Shown here one piece after another: positions 9,548-18,696 of a stretch of 53,673 bases of DNA. The DNA is from Chlamydiota bacterium (GTDB lineage Bacteria; Chlamydiota; Chlamydiia; Chlamydiales; JAAKFR01): the NCBI GenBank assembly GCA_013287335.1, contig JABDDZ010000003.1, positions 1,104 through 54,776 on the forward strand, written 5' to 3'. A program made the position numbers and the translations under genes. The first letter of the stretch is position 1; each line of letters starts with the position of its first letter. The notes under the pieces were generated by a model. It did no database searches. It saw only the letters and a program-made list of their open reading frames with translations, and was not told where the DNA came from.

Positions 9548-9651
9548 AATTAAACGCAAAGAAAAATAGGAAAATAACAGGATAGATAGAAATGGGGTCC
9601 ACTATATTTCTTTCTTTGCGACTTGAGGTCTTTGCGCCTTTGCGTTTAATT
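9548..9651. repeat. CGCAAAG/CAGGAT composite inverted repeat, copy 2
   Basis: The outer arms AATTAAACGCAAAG (9548-9561) and CTTTGCGTTTAATT (9638-9651) are perfect reverse complements. Inside the left arm follows GAAAAATAGGAAAATAACAG and GATAGATAG, the same inner sequence found in the copy at 51824. The element starts 11 bases after the transporter stop codon and could act as a transcript end for it. Confidence 0.8.
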
Positions 9652-9712
9652 ATTTTTCAAAGCTTAGGAGATTCTGGACAATTCTCTCTGTTTCCAGTAT
9701 CGTTGTGCTCTT

Positions 9713-11143
9713 ATGAGTAGCGATAAAAGTTCAAAAATTAAACTCTCCCCCCACTCCAAAGAATCTGAAATGATGGTTCTTGGATGCATGCTTACCTCAG
9801 AGGGAAGCTTAAATATTGCAGCAGATGGCCTCGATGAATCGGACTTCTATTTTACCGAACATAAGATCATCTTTGATGTCTTAAAAAGAGCCTATTGCAA
9901 CGACAAACCTGCCGATGTTCACCTTGTCTGCGAAGAGTTAAAGCGGAGTGAAAAGCTGGAGGCTGTCGGCGGAGCGGCTTACGTCGCCACACTCGCCCAA
10001 TATGCAGGCACATCTGCCTTTATCGAAGAATATGTCGCCCTTGTCAAAGACAAATCTATTCTTCGAAAGATGGTTTATGCAGCCCAGGCTGTTGAAAAAA
10101 CCGCATTAAAAGATCCCGAAGATGTCCATGCAGCTCTTGATGATGCCCAGCAGATGTTTTTCAAAATCAGCCAGGCAGCAAACCCAGGGGCAGGACTTCT
10201 TTTAAGCGATATTCTTTCGGGAGTAAAAGCCGCAAGCCAAAAGCCCTATATTAAACAGCTGGAAGATCTTCAGGAGCGCTACCAAGAGCTTGGGATAGAT
10301 GATTCTAAGATCACAGGGATTCCAACCCACTATGTAGACCTGGATAAGATGATCAATGGGTTTAATAACTCCAACCTGATTATCCTGGCAGCCCGCCCTG
10401 CAATGGGAAAGACAGCTCTTGCCCTTAATATTGCTGAAAATATCTGTTTTAAAACAAAGCTACCAGTGGGGATCTTCTCATTGGAGATGACAGCCGAACA
10501 GCTTCTGCATCGCATTGTCTGCTCTCAGGCTGAAGTGGAGTCGGATAAGATCCGGACAGGAGCTTTAAGTGGGATAGAGTTTCAGCGTATCGTTGCATCC
10601 GTTGGAGAGATGCAGCAGTATACAATGCTCATCGATGATCAGCCGGGGCTTAAAATCACCGACCTACGCGCCCGGGCCCGCCGAATGAAGGAGAGCTATG
10701 GAGTCGCCTTTTTAATGATCGATTACCTGCAACTGATTGCAGGTTCAGGCACTAATCGTACATCAGAAAATAGGCAGAATGAGATCTCTGAAATTTCACG
10801 TATGCTCAAGACTCTTGCGCGCGAGCTTAATATCCCCATCCTCTGCCTCTCCCAGCTCTCGCGTAAGGTTGAGGATAGACAGGGACACCGCCCCATGATG
10901 AGCGACCTTCGAGAAAGCGGAAGTATCGAACAAGACTCCGATATTGTGATGTTTCTGCTTAGAAGGGAGTATTATGATCCGAATGATAAACCTGGAATGG
11001 CGGAGCTTGTTGTCGCCAAAAATAGACATGGCGGAGTAGGAAGTGTAAACTTAACTTTTTTAAAAGAACTCGCTCAATTTAGAAACTATGCCCCTATCCA
11101 TATCTCCCTTCCTCAGGAAGAATCCTCCTTTGCTAACCTATAA
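9713..11143 (+). CDS. dnaB: Replicative DNA helicase DnaB
   Basis: DnaB is the hexameric helicase that unwinds DNA ahead of the replication fork. The N-terminal helical domain (about residues 10-115) begins with SKESEMMVLGCML. The RecA-like domain has the Walker A ARPAMGKTALALNIAEN (near residue 230), the Walker B FLMIDYLQLI, and the late motif LRESGSIEQDSDIVMFLLR. At 476 residues it matches the family. No intein is present. The ATG start has no clear ribosome-binding site. It lies between the nucleotide transporter and mnmG, as in Chlamydia as I remember it, and is followed by a tiny basic-protein gene. Confidence 0.97.
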   Translation: MSSDKSSKIKLSPHSKESEMMVLGCMLTSEGSLNIAADGLDESDFYFTEHKIIFDVLKRAYCNDKPADVHLVCEELKRSEKLEAVGGAAYVATLAQYAGTSAFIEEYVALVKDKSILRKMVYAAQAVEKTALKDPEDVHAALDDAQQMFFKISQAANPGAGLLLSDILSGVKAASQKPYIKQLEDLQERYQELGIDDSKITGIPTHYVDLDKMINGFNNSNLIILAARPAMGKTALALNIAENICFKTKLPVGIFSLEMTAEQLLHRIVCSQAEVESDKIRTGALSGIEFQRIVASVGEMQQYTMLIDDQPGLKITDLRARARRMKESYGVAFLMIDYLQLIAGSGTNRTSENRQNEISEISRMLKTLARELNIPILCLSQLSRKVEDRQGHRPMMSDLRESGSIEQDSDIVMFLLRREYYDPNDKPGMAELVVAKNRHGGVGSVNLTFLKELAQFRNYAPIHISLPQEESSFANL

Positions 11144-11213
11144 TTGAGTTGCTCTTTACTTTTTTCTGCAAATGCGATAAACTCCCCTCTCATTGCCGAT
11201 TAAGGAGTGTCTC

Positions 11214-11300
11214 ATGTCATCTGTTAAGAAAAAGCGACGTGTAAAAATCGCTAAGCATAAGCGAAAAAAAAGACGCCGTCGTGATCGTCATAAAAACTAA
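11214..11300 (+). CDS. 28-residue basic protein, AURKAIP1/COX24 (mS38-like) domain
   Basis: A 28-codon gene with a strong ribosome-binding site (AAGGAG, six bases before ATG) encodes a highly basic peptide. The pattern is VKKKRRVKIAKHKRKKRRRRD...H, very close to the small domain shared by mitochondrial AURKAIP1/COX24 (mitoribosomal protein mS38) and annotated in many bacteria as an uncharacterised short protein. By analogy it may bind ribosomal RNA; this is an inference from composition and the Kx(M/I)xKHKxRKRxRRxR-like pattern. A hairpin terminator follows 40 bases later. It is easily missed by automatic gene calling because of its length. The peptide starts MSSVKKK. Confidence 0.8.
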   Translation: MSSVKKKRRVKIAKHKRKKRRRRDRHKN

Positions 11301-11340
11301 TTAATACTGTTTAGCTTTATAAAAAATTTTTATAGTTATG

Positions 11341-11384
11341 CCAATCCTTTAAAATGAATTTTGAGGATTGGTATTGTTTTTTTT
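11341..11384 (+). terminator. Intrinsic terminator after the mS38-like gene
   Basis: The stem CCAATCCT...AGGATTGG, extended by AAAAT/ATTTT pairing, is followed by TATTG and a run of eight T's. This is a standard Rho-independent terminator that probably closes the dnaB/small-protein transcript. Confidence 0.82.
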
Positions 11385-11480
11385 ATAGTCGATTAAATTT
11401 TAAATGATATATTTGGGCTGCGTCCAACCCCGGGAGCTTTCACACAGCCGAAATGTATTATTTAAAACTTAATCGACTAT
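11385..11480. repeat. 96-bp palindromic element abutting mnmG start
   Basis: The two arms of about 40 bases are reverse complements with about five mismatches. Both begin ATAGTCGATTAA at their outer ends, and the centre is CAACCCCGGGAGC-like. The right end (11480) lies directly against the mnmG ATG at 11481, so the gene has no Shine-Dalgarno sequence other than what the element supplies. It looks like a small non-coding mobile or palindromic element. Confidence 0.85.
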
Positions 11481-13301
11481 ATGTGGAACTATCCGAAACT
11501 TTTTGATCTGATTGTTGTGGGGGCCGGCCATGCGGGATGCGAGGCTGCGCTAGCTGCTGCCCGGATGGGCGTTAAAACTCTTCTTCTCACAATGAACCTC
11601 GATACCATTGGCAAAATGAGCTGCAATCCAGCAATTGGCGGAATTGCAAAAGGGCATATGGTCCGCGAGATCGATGCTCTTGGCGGAACGATGGGAAAGC
11701 TGATTGACAGGACGGGAATCCAGTTCCGCATGCTCAATAAGACCAAGGGCCCAGCTGTTTGGGCACCCCGGGCGCAAGCTGATAAGATCGCCTACCAGAC
11801 CGAGATGAAGCATCTCATTGAAAAGACTCCAAATCTCTTTATTATGCAAGGCACGACTGAATCTTTCACAGTCGAAGATGGGCAAGTGACAGGTGTCACG
11901 ACAAAAGAGGGCATTTTCTATTCAGGCAAAACTGTTGTTCTCTCTTCGGGAACTTTTATGCGGGGTTTAATGCATATTGGAGAAAATAACTCGCAAGGGG
12001 GACGGGCGGGCGACGCCCCTTCGATTGGTCTTTCAAAATGTTTAAGCGACCATGGCTTTTCTCTAAAACGACTTAAAACCGGCACTCCTCCACGCATTAA
12101 TGGAAAGAGCATTGACTTCTCGGAGCTCGAAGAGCAAGCGGGAGAGGAGGGAATTTTCTTCTCTTACGACAAGCAAGAGTATGAACGGCTGCCCCAGGTT
12201 TCCTGCTTTATCACCTATACAAATGCAGAAACACGAGAGATCATTGAAAAAAACCTTCATCGCTCCCCCATGTATTCGGGAAAAATTGAAGGAATCGGTC
12301 CTAGATATTGCCCCTCTATCGAGGATAAGATTGTCCGTTTTAGCGATAAAGAGAGACATCAGATCTTTTTAGAGCCGGAAGGAATCAATACTGAGGAGAT
12401 CTATGTCAATGGAATCTCCTCCTCGCTACCCTTTGATGTCCAGTATCAGTTGGTGAAAACAATTGCAGGGCTTGAAAATGCCGATATCATCCGCCCGGCT
12501 TATGCTATTGAATATGATGCTCTGACATCGGGCCAGATTCGAGCTACTTTCGAGACTAAAAAAATTGAGGGACTTTTTTTGGCGGGACAGATCAATGGGA
12601 CCTCAGGGTATGAAGAGGCCGCAGCTCAAGGGCTCATTGCTGGAATTAATGCAGCTGCCAAGGTTCTTGGGAAAAAATCCCTTCTTCTCCCCCGCTCTTC
12701 AAGCTACATAGGTGTGATGATAGACGACCTTGTCACTAAAACTCTTGATGAACCCTACAGAATGTTTACAAGCCGCGCAGAGCACAGGCTTTTGCTACGG
12801 CAGGACAATGCCGATTTAAGGCTTCGCCACCTCGGTTACGAGTATGGACTCATTGATGAAAATCAGATGGCAGCCCTGATTGCCAAACAAAAGAATATCG
12901 AGAGTGAGGTTGAGCGTCTAAATAGGATTTTTATTCAGATCAATGGCCATGGCGTCTCCCTTGGAAAATTTCTCTGCCGCCCTGAAGTGACCTACCTGAC
13001 TCTTTTACGCGATTTTCCAAATCAGGTTTTTGATTTCGGAGAAGAGTGTAATTTTCAAATTGAGCTTGAGTTGAAATATACCGGTTATATTGAAAGGCAA
13101 AAGGCGGATATTGCACGCTACCAAGAGATAGAGAACATTAAAATCCCGCAAAGTTTTGACTTTAAAAAAGTGACCGGCTTGTGTAACGAGGCAAAAGAAA
13201 AGCTCTCGGCTTTTCTTCCAGAAACTCTAGGACAGGCTTCCAGAATCAGCGGCGTCTCCCCATCAGATATTCAAGTATTAATGGTCGCAATCCACCACTA
13301 A
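11481..13301 (+). CDS. mnmG: tRNA uridine-5-carboxymethylaminomethyl(34) synthesis enzyme MnmG (GidA)
   Basis: MnmG is the FAD-dependent partner of MnmE that modifies the wobble uridine of several tRNAs. The FAD motif [19 protein letters not shown] lies at residues about 11-30, followed by [22 protein letters not shown]. Further on are [22 protein letters not shown] and [19 protein letters not shown], all family hallmarks. The length of 606 residues is normal. The start is fixed: an in-frame TAA lies at 11463 inside the upstream palindrome, and ATG 11481 is the first start after it. It has no recognisable ribosome-binding site. The gene converges on 13386 across a perfect palindrome. Confidence 0.97.
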   Translation: MWNYPKLFDLIVVGAGHAGCEAALAAARMGVKTLLLTMNLDTIGKMSCNPAIGGIAKGHMVREIDALGGTMGKLIDRTGIQFRMLNKTKGPAVWAPRAQADKIAYQTEMKHLIEKTPNLFIMQGTTESFTVEDGQVTGVTTKEGIFYSGKTVVLSSGTFMRGLMHIGENNSQGGRAGDAPSIGLSKCLSDHGFSLKRLKTGTPPRINGKSIDFSELEEQAGEEGIFFSYDKQEYERLPQVSCFITYTNAETREIIEKNLHRSPMYSGKIEGIGPRYCPSIEDKIVRFSDKERHQIFLEPEGINTEEIYVNGISSSLPFDVQYQLVKTIAGLENADIIRPAYAIEYDALTSGQIRATFETKKIEGLFLAGQINGTSGYEEAAAQGLIAGINAAAKVLGKKSLLLPRSSSYIGVMIDDLVTKTLDEPYRMFTSRAEHRLLLRQDNADLRLRHLGYEYGLIDENQMAALIAKQKNIESEVERLNRIFIQINGHGVSLGKFLCRPEVTYLTLLRDFPNQVFDFGEECNFQIELELKYTGYIERQKADIARYQEIENIKIPQSFDFKKVTGLCNEAKEKLSAFLPETLGQASRISGVSPSDIQVLMVAIHH

Positions 13302-13330
13302 TCTCCACACAGGCCATACTCGAAAAATTT

Positions 13331-13383
13331 AATAACAGGATGGGCAGGATAGATTTTATCACTATCCTGCCCATCCTGTTATT
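13331..13383. terminator. Perfect 22-bp palindrome between convergent genes (CAGGAT-type repeat)
   Basis: The arms AATAACAGGATGGGCAGGAT plus AG (13331-13352) and their exact complement (13362-13383) flank a nine-base loop. The very stable hairpin sits between the mnmG stop and the stop of the convergent gene at 13386 and probably works as a bidirectional terminator. The AATAACAGGAT core also occurs inside the repeats at 9548 and 51824. Confidence 0.8.
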
Positions 13384-13385
13384 TA

Positions 13386-14477
13386 TTATGATGCTTGGGA
13401 GGGAGCGAGAATCTTTTGCATGTGAGAGAGGAGGGTGAGGTTAAATGACTCTTGCGCTTCTAATTGGGTAAGAAGACCCTCTATTGATTTATCTTCCCCC
13501 TGGAGGGCTTCGGCCAGGATGCGGCCATCCCCGGGAGAAGTGGTAGAATGAAGATAAATCGTAAAAGTCACAAGAGCTCTTTTTTTTGCTTCATCTATTA
13601 CAACCGAGTGAAATGAGCTTGTTGTCGTCTCAAGATCGACCTCGAACATTGCTGTCGGCGGAGAGATAGCAATCCCACCCGGGCTCGAATGAAGAATCTG
13701 TTCAAAATTTTTTGTCTTTTCAGGTTCCAACCATTGCCAATGACTACCTCCTCTCACATTGAGAGTCTCATATAAACCTATAAGAGGAAAACAGATAAGC
13801 CCCTCTGGACCCGCTTTATATACTTCGTCAGTCTCTATACCCACGCCTAGCCAGGAATGAAGAATATAAAAGCGTTTAGACCCCTTAAGGTTACTAGCAT
13901 CATCAATTTGAAAATAAATTTCAGGTATAATACCCTGCTCTTCCAATAATTTTTGGATAGGCTCAGGAAAGTTTTTAAGTCGATCAGCAGGTAGTTTAAT
14001 TGTCACAAGGCTATCTCCCATAGGGTAGTCATCCGGCGTATAAACCCCAATCTTAGGAGTTGCAGTCATTCCCAATGCTGGACAACTCGGTAATTCCAAA
14101 TCTGTCGTAGTCGAGGCTATATTAATAGCTGGGAGAGGACCTTGACTTCTTTCGGGGAGCACAGCTGGAGGAGTATAACTCACAGAGGGCTTTCTTTCTT
14201 TTGCAAAGCAGAAGAAGAATAAGGCTCCTTTAAAAGAAAAAAGGGATGTGCCAAAGCCCCCAACGACAATGTATGGGATGACTGACCAATCCCAAGCAAA
14301 ATATGCTATGCCTGCGGCTACCGCAATTATTATACCTAGGTCAAAAACGATCGCCGAGACTATTAACCCTCCAATTTGAAGGTTAGGATGAATTGACAAA
14401 AAGCAGAATTTAACCCTGGGTTTTACAGGGGTAAAAGAGGCAGCGCTTAAAGAAGTATTCTTATTCCCGCAAATCAT
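13386..14477 (-). CDS. Inc-like membrane protein, paralogue of the 14582 gene
   Basis: No named family is recognised. The 363-residue protein has a bilobed hydrophobic region at about residues 33-92, then a long polar, presumably cytosol-exposed domain. Its C-terminal about 90 residues resemble the same region of the neighbouring 593-residue protein: SSFHSVV, then RALVTFTIYLH, then GRILAEALQGED, then a helical end with SHMQKIL. The neighbour has SSFYSVV, RAIVTYSIVVH, GKILAALDGEE and QRMGKVL in the same order. The two are therefore paralogues sharing a previously unnamed domain. They sit between mnmG and lplA, genes that I recall as adjacent in Chlamydia. An inclusion-membrane or effector role is inferred from layout only. 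Confidence 0.8.
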   Translation of the reverse strand: MICGNKNTSLSAASFTPVKPRVKFCFLSIHPNLQIGGLIVSAIVFDLGIIIAVAAGIAYFAWDWSVIPYIVVGGFGTSLFSFKGALFFFCFAKERKPSVSYTPPAVLPERSQGPLPAINIASTTTDLELPSCPALGMTATPKIGVYTPDDYPMGDSLVTIKLPADRLKNFPEPIQKLLEEQGIIPEIYFQIDDASNLKGSKRFYILHSWLGVGIETDEVYKAGPEGLICFPLIGLYETLNVRGGSHWQWLEPEKTKNFEQILHSSPGGIAISPPTAMFEVDLETTTSSFHSVVIDEAKKRALVTFTIYLHSTTSPGDGRILAEALQGEDKSIEGLLTQLEAQESFNLTLLSHMQKILAPSQAS

Positions 14478-14581
14478 TTATCTAAAGTTTTTTATTATAT
14501 ATAACAAATTATAAATGATTTAGAGATTTTTATAAAGAAAAAATAAAATTATTTTTCTTACTCAAACTTATCGGCGTTTGG

Positions 14582-16363
14582 CTATTTTTCCCCATCCGAA
14601 TCTTCAGTTACTGGCGCAAATCTTGGCCCTTTGATCGGTGGTATACCTCTTCCTCGAGGAACTCCTTTGCCACCTCTAACGCCTCTTGGAGATGCTCTCC
14701 CTGCACCTCTTCCTCGAGAACCGGCTCTTGGTGCACTCTTGGTTACCGGGGTGGGGGCATGCGTTTTTGCCTTTCCTGTACCTCTAGGGTCTGCCTTAGT
14801 GTCAACTCTCGGAGGGGTTGCGATTGGGGTAGGAGCAGGGGGAACGGCCGGAGCTTTTTTGACTACTGGGTGGGGTTCTAGGGAGAGCACTTTCCCCATC
14901 CTTTGAACTGTATTGTCAAACATTTCGTCTGTTGATCTTTCCTCCTCCATATCATCAAGTGCACCAAAAAAACCACCAAGAGTCAGCTCTTCTCCATCTA
15001 AAGCTGCCAGGATTTTTCCACCAACTGTTTTTACTTCTTTGTCATGAACCACGATCGAATAGGTGACAATGGCTCTTGCTTTCTTTTGTCCCGCCCCATC
15101 GGTATATTCCTCTTTCACTACTGAGTAAAAAGAAGAGAAGGATTTGCTCGTATCTACGCTAACAAGACAGGTATGATTAGTGGAATGCTTTACTGAGCCA
15201 TCCGCAGGATTCTCTTTTCGGTCAAATCCCACATCATATTTTTTTAATTGGCCATTAGGTGGATTGACAGCCATTCTCGGAGATCCTGGCTTCTTTTCTT
15301 CTTCATATTGGTTCTCTAGAATGTTGCATCCTTCAACCTCAAAAATTCCAGCCTCAACCGTACTCTTTAATTTATCTTCCGATAAGTTTCCCAAGTCCTC
15401 CACATCTCTAAATTTCCAGGCAAGGGGAGCTAGATTTCTAGTTTGCATTACCTCTTGTTTTTTAAACTTAGTGACTTCTGAGTCATCATAGACAACAAGT
15501 TTAAGTTCCAAATCGTTGTCATCAATACCCTGCACTGCAAGTCTAACGCCTTCGGGGAGCCCCTCCCTGTGCTGCGGTGGAAGATCCACGACAAGAGGTA
15601 CCCTTGCGTAATTTAATCCTGTTGCTTCCTTTGACCCCGTTCGCTTATAAGCTCCTGTAATATTAGGGATTGCTAAATGACCCCCAAATTTGTTCCTAAT
15701 AACTTCGGATGTTCTAAGGCTAGATGTACCCCTTGCATCTGAATCCACTCGTAAATCAACACCCTTACGTATTATTTCTGCGTCATTCTGCTCTGATTGT
15801 AATGACTCATTCCTAATCAGTGTACGTCCACATAATGCTATATGGGCATCTTGATCCGGGTAGGAGGATTTCCACGCTTCGAGCTGTGAGTTTGCAAAAT
15901 GTCTAATAGGCTCTGGGGGGCTTTTTTTCGCCCAGATCCACCAGGCCCTAGTCTTTTTAGGAGGTATATACGTTACATCCTTTGGATCAGCAAATGTGGG
16001 GGGGGATCCACCCTTTTTCTGCCATATACCCCGCTGTGGTCTGCTAGTAGCTTCCACGTTAGAGGAAGTGGCAAGGATAGCCAATGTCAAAATAACCATA
16101 ATAGCTATGACTGCACCACAAGGGATAAACATCATCAGACTAGTGCATCCAAAGTAGAAGACACAGGCGGCGATCACGCCGGCTGCAAGAGCTGCTACCA
16201 CCAATGCTACAATGATTACGTTTCTACGCGTATCAGTAGACGTAGTAAAACCTAACCATGTTACTTGCTGATTGGAATTGGTCTTCCCATTCACCGACGG
16301 AGGCTGCCCCGCTGGAAGAACTGGGTTTGTGCCAGGAGGGGGTGTTGGATTTAATGCTGTCAT
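14582..16363 (-). CDS. Inc-like membrane protein with proline/RG-rich tail
   Basis: The 593-residue protein begins with a proline-rich segment, followed by two adjacent hydrophobic helices (about residues 48-75 and 80-102), the bilobed layout of Inc proteins. A large polar domain follows, and its last third is homologous to the C-terminus of the adjacent 13386 gene product. The final 100 residues are proline-, arginine- and glycine-rich with repeated RGxGR, PRGVRGG and PRGRG motifs, ending in an acidic EDSDGEK. This low-complexity basic tail resembles eukaryotic RGG nucleic-acid-binding regions. The upstream strand holds several TATAAT-like hexamers (complement of 16396-16401 and 16407-16412). 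The function is unknown; a secreted, host-facing protein is plausible. Confidence 0.8.
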   Translation of the reverse strand: MTALNPTPPPGTNPVLPAGQPPSVNGKTNSNQQVTWLGFTTSTDTRRNVIIVALVVAALAAGVIAACVFYFGCTSLMMFIPCGAVIAIMVILTLAILATSSNVEATSRPQRGIWQKKGGSPPTFADPKDVTYIPPKKTRAWWIWAKKSPPEPIRHFANSQLEAWKSSYPDQDAHIALCGRTLIRNESLQSEQNDAEIIRKGVDLRVDSDARGTSSLRTSEVIRNKFGGHLAIPNITGAYKRTGSKEATGLNYARVPLVVDLPPQHREGLPEGVRLAVQGIDDNDLELKLVVYDDSEVTKFKKQEVMQTRNLAPLAWKFRDVEDLGNLSEDKLKSTVEAGIFEVEGCNILENQYEEEKKPGSPRMAVNPPNGQLKKYDVGFDRKENPADGSVKHSTNHTCLVSVDTSKSFSSFYSVVKEEYTDGAGQKKARAIVTYSIVVHDKEVKTVGGKILAALDGEELTLGGFFGALDDMEEERSTDEMFDNTVQRMGKVLSLEPHPVVKKAPAVPPAPTPIATPPRVDTKADPRGTGKAKTHAPTPVTKSAPRAGSRGRGAGRASPRGVRGGKGVPRGRGIPPIKGPRFAPVTEDSDGEK

Positions 16364-16444
16364 AGTACCTATTAATAAAATGCAAATAATATAAAATTAT
16401 AGTAGTATTATAGCTTATAAACACATTTTTTTGAAGATTAATTA

Positions 16445-17158
16445 ATGGTTAAGCATTTAAGCATTATAGAGATGAGAGGAGCCCCCATCCTCGAGCAGCT
16501 CCAGCTCGAGGAGGCGCTTTTACGCTCTGATTCTCGCAATATCTGCTTAATAAACCAGGGATCAACCCCCGCTATCGTAATGGGCGTCTCCACCCATAAG
16601 GAGGATGTCGTCGATCTAAAAAAAGCGGCCCGGGATAATATTCTCTTGATTAAACGTTTTAGTGGAGGGGGGACTGTCTATATAGATGAGAAGACTCTTT
16701 TTGTAACCTTTATCTGGCAGAAGGAGGACATTGACCTTCCTCCCTTTCCAAGAGAGATTATGAAGCTTTCAGAGAGGATCTATGCCCCCCTCTTTGGCTC
16801 CCTTCCCTTCTCTTTGCGGGAAAATGACTATGTTATAGGAGAGAAAAAGGTTGGAGGCAACGCCCAGTACTTTCAAAAGATGCGTTTTTTACACCATACC
16901 TCCTTTCTATGGGAATTTGATCCTCTCAAGATGGATTATCTTCTTCAGCCTAAAAAACAGCCCGAGTATCGTCAAAATCGCCCCCACTCCGACTTTTTAA
17001 CATCTCTTTTCCCCCACTTCTCTTCTATAGAGAGATTTGTCGATGCATTAAAACGCAGCCTCTCTGCATTTTTTTCGCTTCAAGAGCTCTCTCAAGAAGA
17101 AGCAAAAAAAACCCTTCTCCTTCCCCACCGCAAAGCTACACAAATTATTGCATTCTAA
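16445..17158 (+). CDS. lplA: Lipoate-protein ligase A family protein
   Basis: The product belongs to the BPL/LplA/LipB fold family, which attaches lipoate (or octanoate) to 2-oxoacid dehydrogenase and glycine-cleavage proteins. The ligand-binding loop KRFSGGGTVYID corresponds to the family's RRxSGGGTVxHD, and the conserved lysine is in GEKKVGGNAQ. At 237 residues it is a short, single-domain version without the C-terminal accessory domain, as is common in chlamydiae. No clear ribosome-binding site precedes the ATG. The gene follows mnmG in Chlamydia as I recall, but here two Inc-like genes lie between. Its stop overlaps that of the convergent glycosyltransferase gene by four bases. A lipoyl/octanoyl transferase role is possible instead. 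Confidence 0.88.
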   Translation: MVKHLSIIEMRGAPILEQLQLEEALLRSDSRNICLINQGSTPAIVMGVSTHKEDVVDLKKAARDNILLIKRFSGGGTVYIDEKTLFVTFIWQKEDIDLPPFPREIMKLSERIYAPLFGSLPFSLRENDYVIGEKKVGGNAQYFQKMRFLHHTSFLWEFDPLKMDYLLQPKKQPEYRQNRPHSDFLTSLFPHFSSIERFVDALKRSLSAFFSLQELSQEEAKKTLLLPHRKATQIIAF

Positions 17159-18696
17159 TATTTTTTGGAGGGCGGAGGCTCTTTGCCATTGTAGCTGGTA
17201 CAGCGGAAGATAATCGCAAATTTGACTGTTTTGCCATAAGAGTCAAAGAGAGGCTCAATCCCTGCAACTTCCACGCTCTCAAAATAGGGTTGAAGACGAT
17301 GAGCATAATGCGAAATATACCAGGGAAGGGCCTCCTCAAAATTGTTACTGTTTTCAGCCAGGACAAAATAGCCTGTTTTTCCAACCTCTCCGGGATTCAT
17401 TCCAGGCCAATAGGTGAACTGATTTTTCCGAGAACTCCCTAAATTAAGAAAGTAGGCCCTTTTTTGACCCGCCTCATAAAAACTTAAAATGCTTGTAATC
17501 TGATATTTATCTGAAAAAAGAAAATCTTTTTCAGGATCATAACCGCTTAATTCCAAGCTTTGAGTGAGGCGCCGCCACCCTAAAGTCTGCCGAAAAGGGT
17601 TTACCTTGTAGGGGATCTGCCACCTTGGGAAAATATTATGCTCTTGAATAAAGGGGATAGAAAGGGTGAAAAGGCAAAAAGCTAGAGAGGTGAAGAGACC
17701 AATGGGAAGCCAGATCCTCCCCTTTTTATTAGCTGCCCAAGCGGCTAATACAAAACCCGATGGATAGAGGTAGAGTGCCCAGTTAGGCTGGATTTTTTTA
17801 AAGAGGGAGTTTAAGAGATAAAGAAGGACTCCCGTTGGAAAGATAGCAAGCAGAATAAGAAGCTTTTTTCGGCTTCTATAGGCCAAAAATACTCCTATGC
17901 ACATTAATATAAAAAAGATGGGAAAAATAAGTCCCATTTGAGCGGAGAAAAAATCGATAAAATTTCCTACCTTTGCACTGCGGTGGCCGGCTGGTTTAAA
18001 AAAAGTATAGAAGACATGTTTAAAGGTTGCAAAATCATGACTGCTATTCCAGATGAGGCTAGGCAAAAGCCCGCAAAGCGAGATAAGAACTCCTCCAATA
18101 AGAGTTTTTTGACGCATCTTTTTGTAAAAAATAGCCAAAATAAAAATAAAGGGCCAAAAAGCATAGACTACCCACTTATAGAGAGCGCCAAAGAAGATAA
18201 ATAGGCCCGGCAGAAGATAGTTCGGCTGGGTTTCTTCCGTCTGAAGACCCTTAGACACCTCCCCAATTGCCAGAGTAAAAAATAGGATTGCCCCAAGATC
18301 CGTAGTAGCTGGAAAAGCGAAGAAGATCCCAAAGGGGGAAAAGGCAAAGCAAAGAGCTGCCCAAAAAGCGATCTCGGCAGAAAAAAGGGCGAGGCGAGCA
18401 AGCCTCCAAATGGTTAAACTTAAGAGAAAATTGAGGAAGAGAGCTCCAAAACGCACCCCAAAAAGGGTATTTCCAAAGAGCTTTGTTGTTAAAAAAATCT
18501 GCCAGGCAATAAGTGGAGGCTTGCTGTAGTAACTGATTGCGGGACTTTGACTCCATGTCCAATACTGCGCCTCATCAGGAGAGAGGTCCATCCCCGAAAA
18601 GAGAAGGATCAAAGCTGCAAAAAGAGCTTTGAGAAGAAGAATACATAGAAGGAGGTAAAAAAGTTTTCTACTCCCTATCCGAGAAACTAAAAACAT
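17155..18696 (-). CDS. GT39/ArnT-like integral membrane glycosyltransferase
   Basis: The 513-residue protein has about ten to twelve hydrophobic helices. Its first periplasmic loop carries the GT-C signature: LSPDEAQYWTWS (catalytic Asp-Glu) followed by YYSKPPLIAW. These enzymes move a sugar from an isoprenoid-phosphate donor to lipid or protein acceptors, as ArnT does for lipid A and PMT-type enzymes for protein. The acceptor is unknown here. The start is uncertain: GTG 18699 and ATG 18696 both lie inside sdhB, giving about 30 bases of overlap, and no later in-frame start keeps the first helix. It is the last gene of the sdhCAB transcript unit and may be translationally coupled to it. Confidence 0.85.
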   Translation of the reverse strand: MFLVSRIGSRKLFYLLLCILLLKALFAALILLFSGMDLSPDEAQYWTWSQSPAISYYSKPPLIAWQIFLTTKLFGNTLFGVRFGALFLNFLLSLTIWRLARLALFSAEIAFWAALCFAFSPFGIFFAFPATTDLGAILFFTLAIGEVSKGLQTEETQPNYLLPGLFIFFGALYKWVVYAFWPFIFILAIFYKKMRQKTLIGGVLISLCGLLPSLIWNSSHDFATFKHVFYTFFKPAGHRSAKVGNFIDFFSAQMGLIFPIFFILMCIGVFLAYRSRKKLLILLAIFPTGVLLYLLNSLFKKIQPNWALYLYPSGFVLAAWAANKKGRIWLPIGLFTSLAFCLFTLSIPFIQEHNIFPRWQIPYKVNPFRQTLGWRRLTQSLELSGYDPEKDFLFSDKYQITSILSFYEAGQKRAYFLNLGSSRKNQFTYWPGMNPGEVGKTGYFVLAENSNNFEEALPWYISHYAHRLQPYFESVEVAGIEPLFDSYGKTVKFAIIFRCTSYNGKEPPPSKKY

